Assembly: GCA_026393775.1 (NCBI GenBank)
Contig: JAPKZM010000031.1
Coordinates: 1-13,201 of the forward strand
Length of the DNA stretch: 13,201 nucleotides
Direction: 5' to 3'
From: Candidatus Aminicenantota bacterium
GTDB lineage: Bacteria; Acidobacteriota; Aminicenantia; UBA2199
Below, in pieces: positions 12,740 to 13,201 of this stretch. Each line of letters starts with the position of its first letter. Positions within the stretch are counted from its first letter, which is position 1. A model generated the notes under the pieces. The model saw only the letters and a program-made list of their open reading frames with translations. It was not told the DNA's origin and ran no database searches. Both the position numbers and the translations under genes were made by a program.

Positions 12740-13201
12740 TCAGGGCTCGGCTTTTTTCTCTCGCCCCTCGAGCATCTCCGCCTTGACCTTCTTCCAGTAG
12801 GCCAGGCGCTCGCGGATGTTCTTTTCAAAGCCCATGCTCCCCGGCTCGTAGAAACCCTTTTCCGTGACCCCTTCGGGCAGGGTTTGCAGCAGCGAGGTCT
12901 TTTCGGAAAGGTCGTGGGCGTACACATACCCCTTGCCCGCCCCCTTGCCGGCGGCGATGAAATTGTCGGGGTTGACGATCTCCAGGGGCACGGGCAGGAG
13001 CTTGTATTTCTCGGCGATCTTCTTCATCTTGCCGTCGGCCACGTACAGGGCGTTGCTCTTGGGCGCCAGCGCCAGGTAGACCGCCGCCTCGGTCAGGAAC
13101 AGGTCCCCTTCCGGGGAGCCGAGGAATTCATAGGCCTGCTTGGCGTTGAGGCAGACGCGCAGCGCGTCGGGGTCGGCCAGGCCGAGGTCCTCGACGGCCA
13201 T
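12740..13201 (-). CDS. rarA: Replication-associated recombination protein A (RarA/MgsA), C-terminal part
   Basis: The gene is cut by the right edge; 153 residues of the C-terminus are visible. They include the typical EDLGLADPDALRV, KQAYEFLGSPEGDLFLTEAAVYLALAPKSNALYV, GKGYVYAHD, LPEGVTEKGFYEPGSMGFEKNIRERLAYWK. These are the conserved C-terminal domain of RarA/MgsA/WRNIP1-family AAA+ ATPases, which form tetramers and act at stalled replication forks. The Met at the edge is internal to the real gene, since the family consensus A(S/V)EDVGLAD runs through it, so this is not a start. The AAA+ module lies outside the window. A lysine/glutamate tail ends at TGA (12742-12740). It is on the same strand as the ABC operon but separated from it by 247 nt with an independent promoter. 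Confidence 0.93.
   Translation of the reverse strand: MAVEDLGLADPDALRVCLNAKQAYEFLGSPEGDLFLTEAAVYLALAPKSNALYVADGKMKKIAEKYKLLPVPLEIVNPDNFIAAGKGAGKGYVYAHDLSEKTSLLQTLPEGVTEKGFYEPGSMGFEKNIRERLAYWKKVKAEMLEGREKKAEP

Noticed and set aside
12541..12927. A 128-codon open frame on the minus strand overlapping rarA
   Set aside because: Its first half is an out-of-frame reading of the conserved rarA C-terminus and the second half covers the promoter and leader of the ABC operon.
12740..13201. Treating the Met at the right edge as the start of a complete 153-residue gene
   Set aside because: The family sequence continues through this point (the SEDVGLAD-type motif), so this is the middle of rarA.

Overview
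The window looks like chromosomal DNA from a diderm (Gram-negative) bacterium. It carries bamA, an OmpH/Skp-type periplasmic chaperone, fabZ and the first codons of lpxA, so the cell has an outer membrane and very likely makes lipid A. The DNA is GC-rich in genes and AT-rich between them. Convergent and intergenic gaps hold CCAAAT/ATTTGG-rich inverted repeats. Together with a GldA/GldF/GldG + DUF4340 operon and an AMMECR1-type gene, this suggests an uncultivated lineage near Acidobacteriota/Aminicenantota. That placement is only a guess and I see no decisive marker. No phage, insertion sequence, rRNA, tRNA or CRISPR array was seen.

Layout, left to right. (1) 1-3325, minus strand: an envelope-biogenesis operon read bamA > ompH/skp > fabZ > lpxA (lpxA runs off the left edge). 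The genes are tightly packed (ATGA and GTGA overlaps) and the lpxD usually found between skp and fabZ is missing. (2) 3326-3495: divergent promoter region between bamA and the plus-strand fmdB-type zinc-ribbon gene (3496-3756). (3) 3757-4066: convergent intergenic region with a minus-strand terminator and a long imperfect inverted repeat. (4) 4067-7238, minus strand: six tightly packed genes read MPN-like protein > AMMECR1 family > YjbQ family > PilN-like > PilO-like > dtd. (5) 7293-7490: an orphan 65-residue gene with an almost certainly leaderless transcript. (6) 7607-12492, minus strand: an ABC-transporter operon read ATPase > permease > GldG-like > DUF4340, preceded by a strong promoter and a structured leader of about 155 nt. 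(7) 12740-13201, minus strand: the C-terminal part of rarA/mgsA, cut by the right edge.

How the genes work together. BamA inserts outer-membrane proteins delivered by the OmpH/Skp chaperone, while FabZ and LpxA supply and use hydroxyacyl-ACP for lipid A. The ABC operon encodes a complete ATPase/permease pair with two membrane-anchored partner proteins that face the periplasm. The middle operon mixes translation quality control (dtd) with poorly understood small enzymes and a PilN/PilO-like membrane pair that lacks the rest of a pilus or secretion machine. The most interesting unexplained items are the structured leader before the ABC operon (long hairpin with a possible loop-tail pseudoknot), the orphan PilN/PilO-like pair, the degenerate MPN-like protein coupled to AMMECR1, and the repeat family shared between two intergenic regions.
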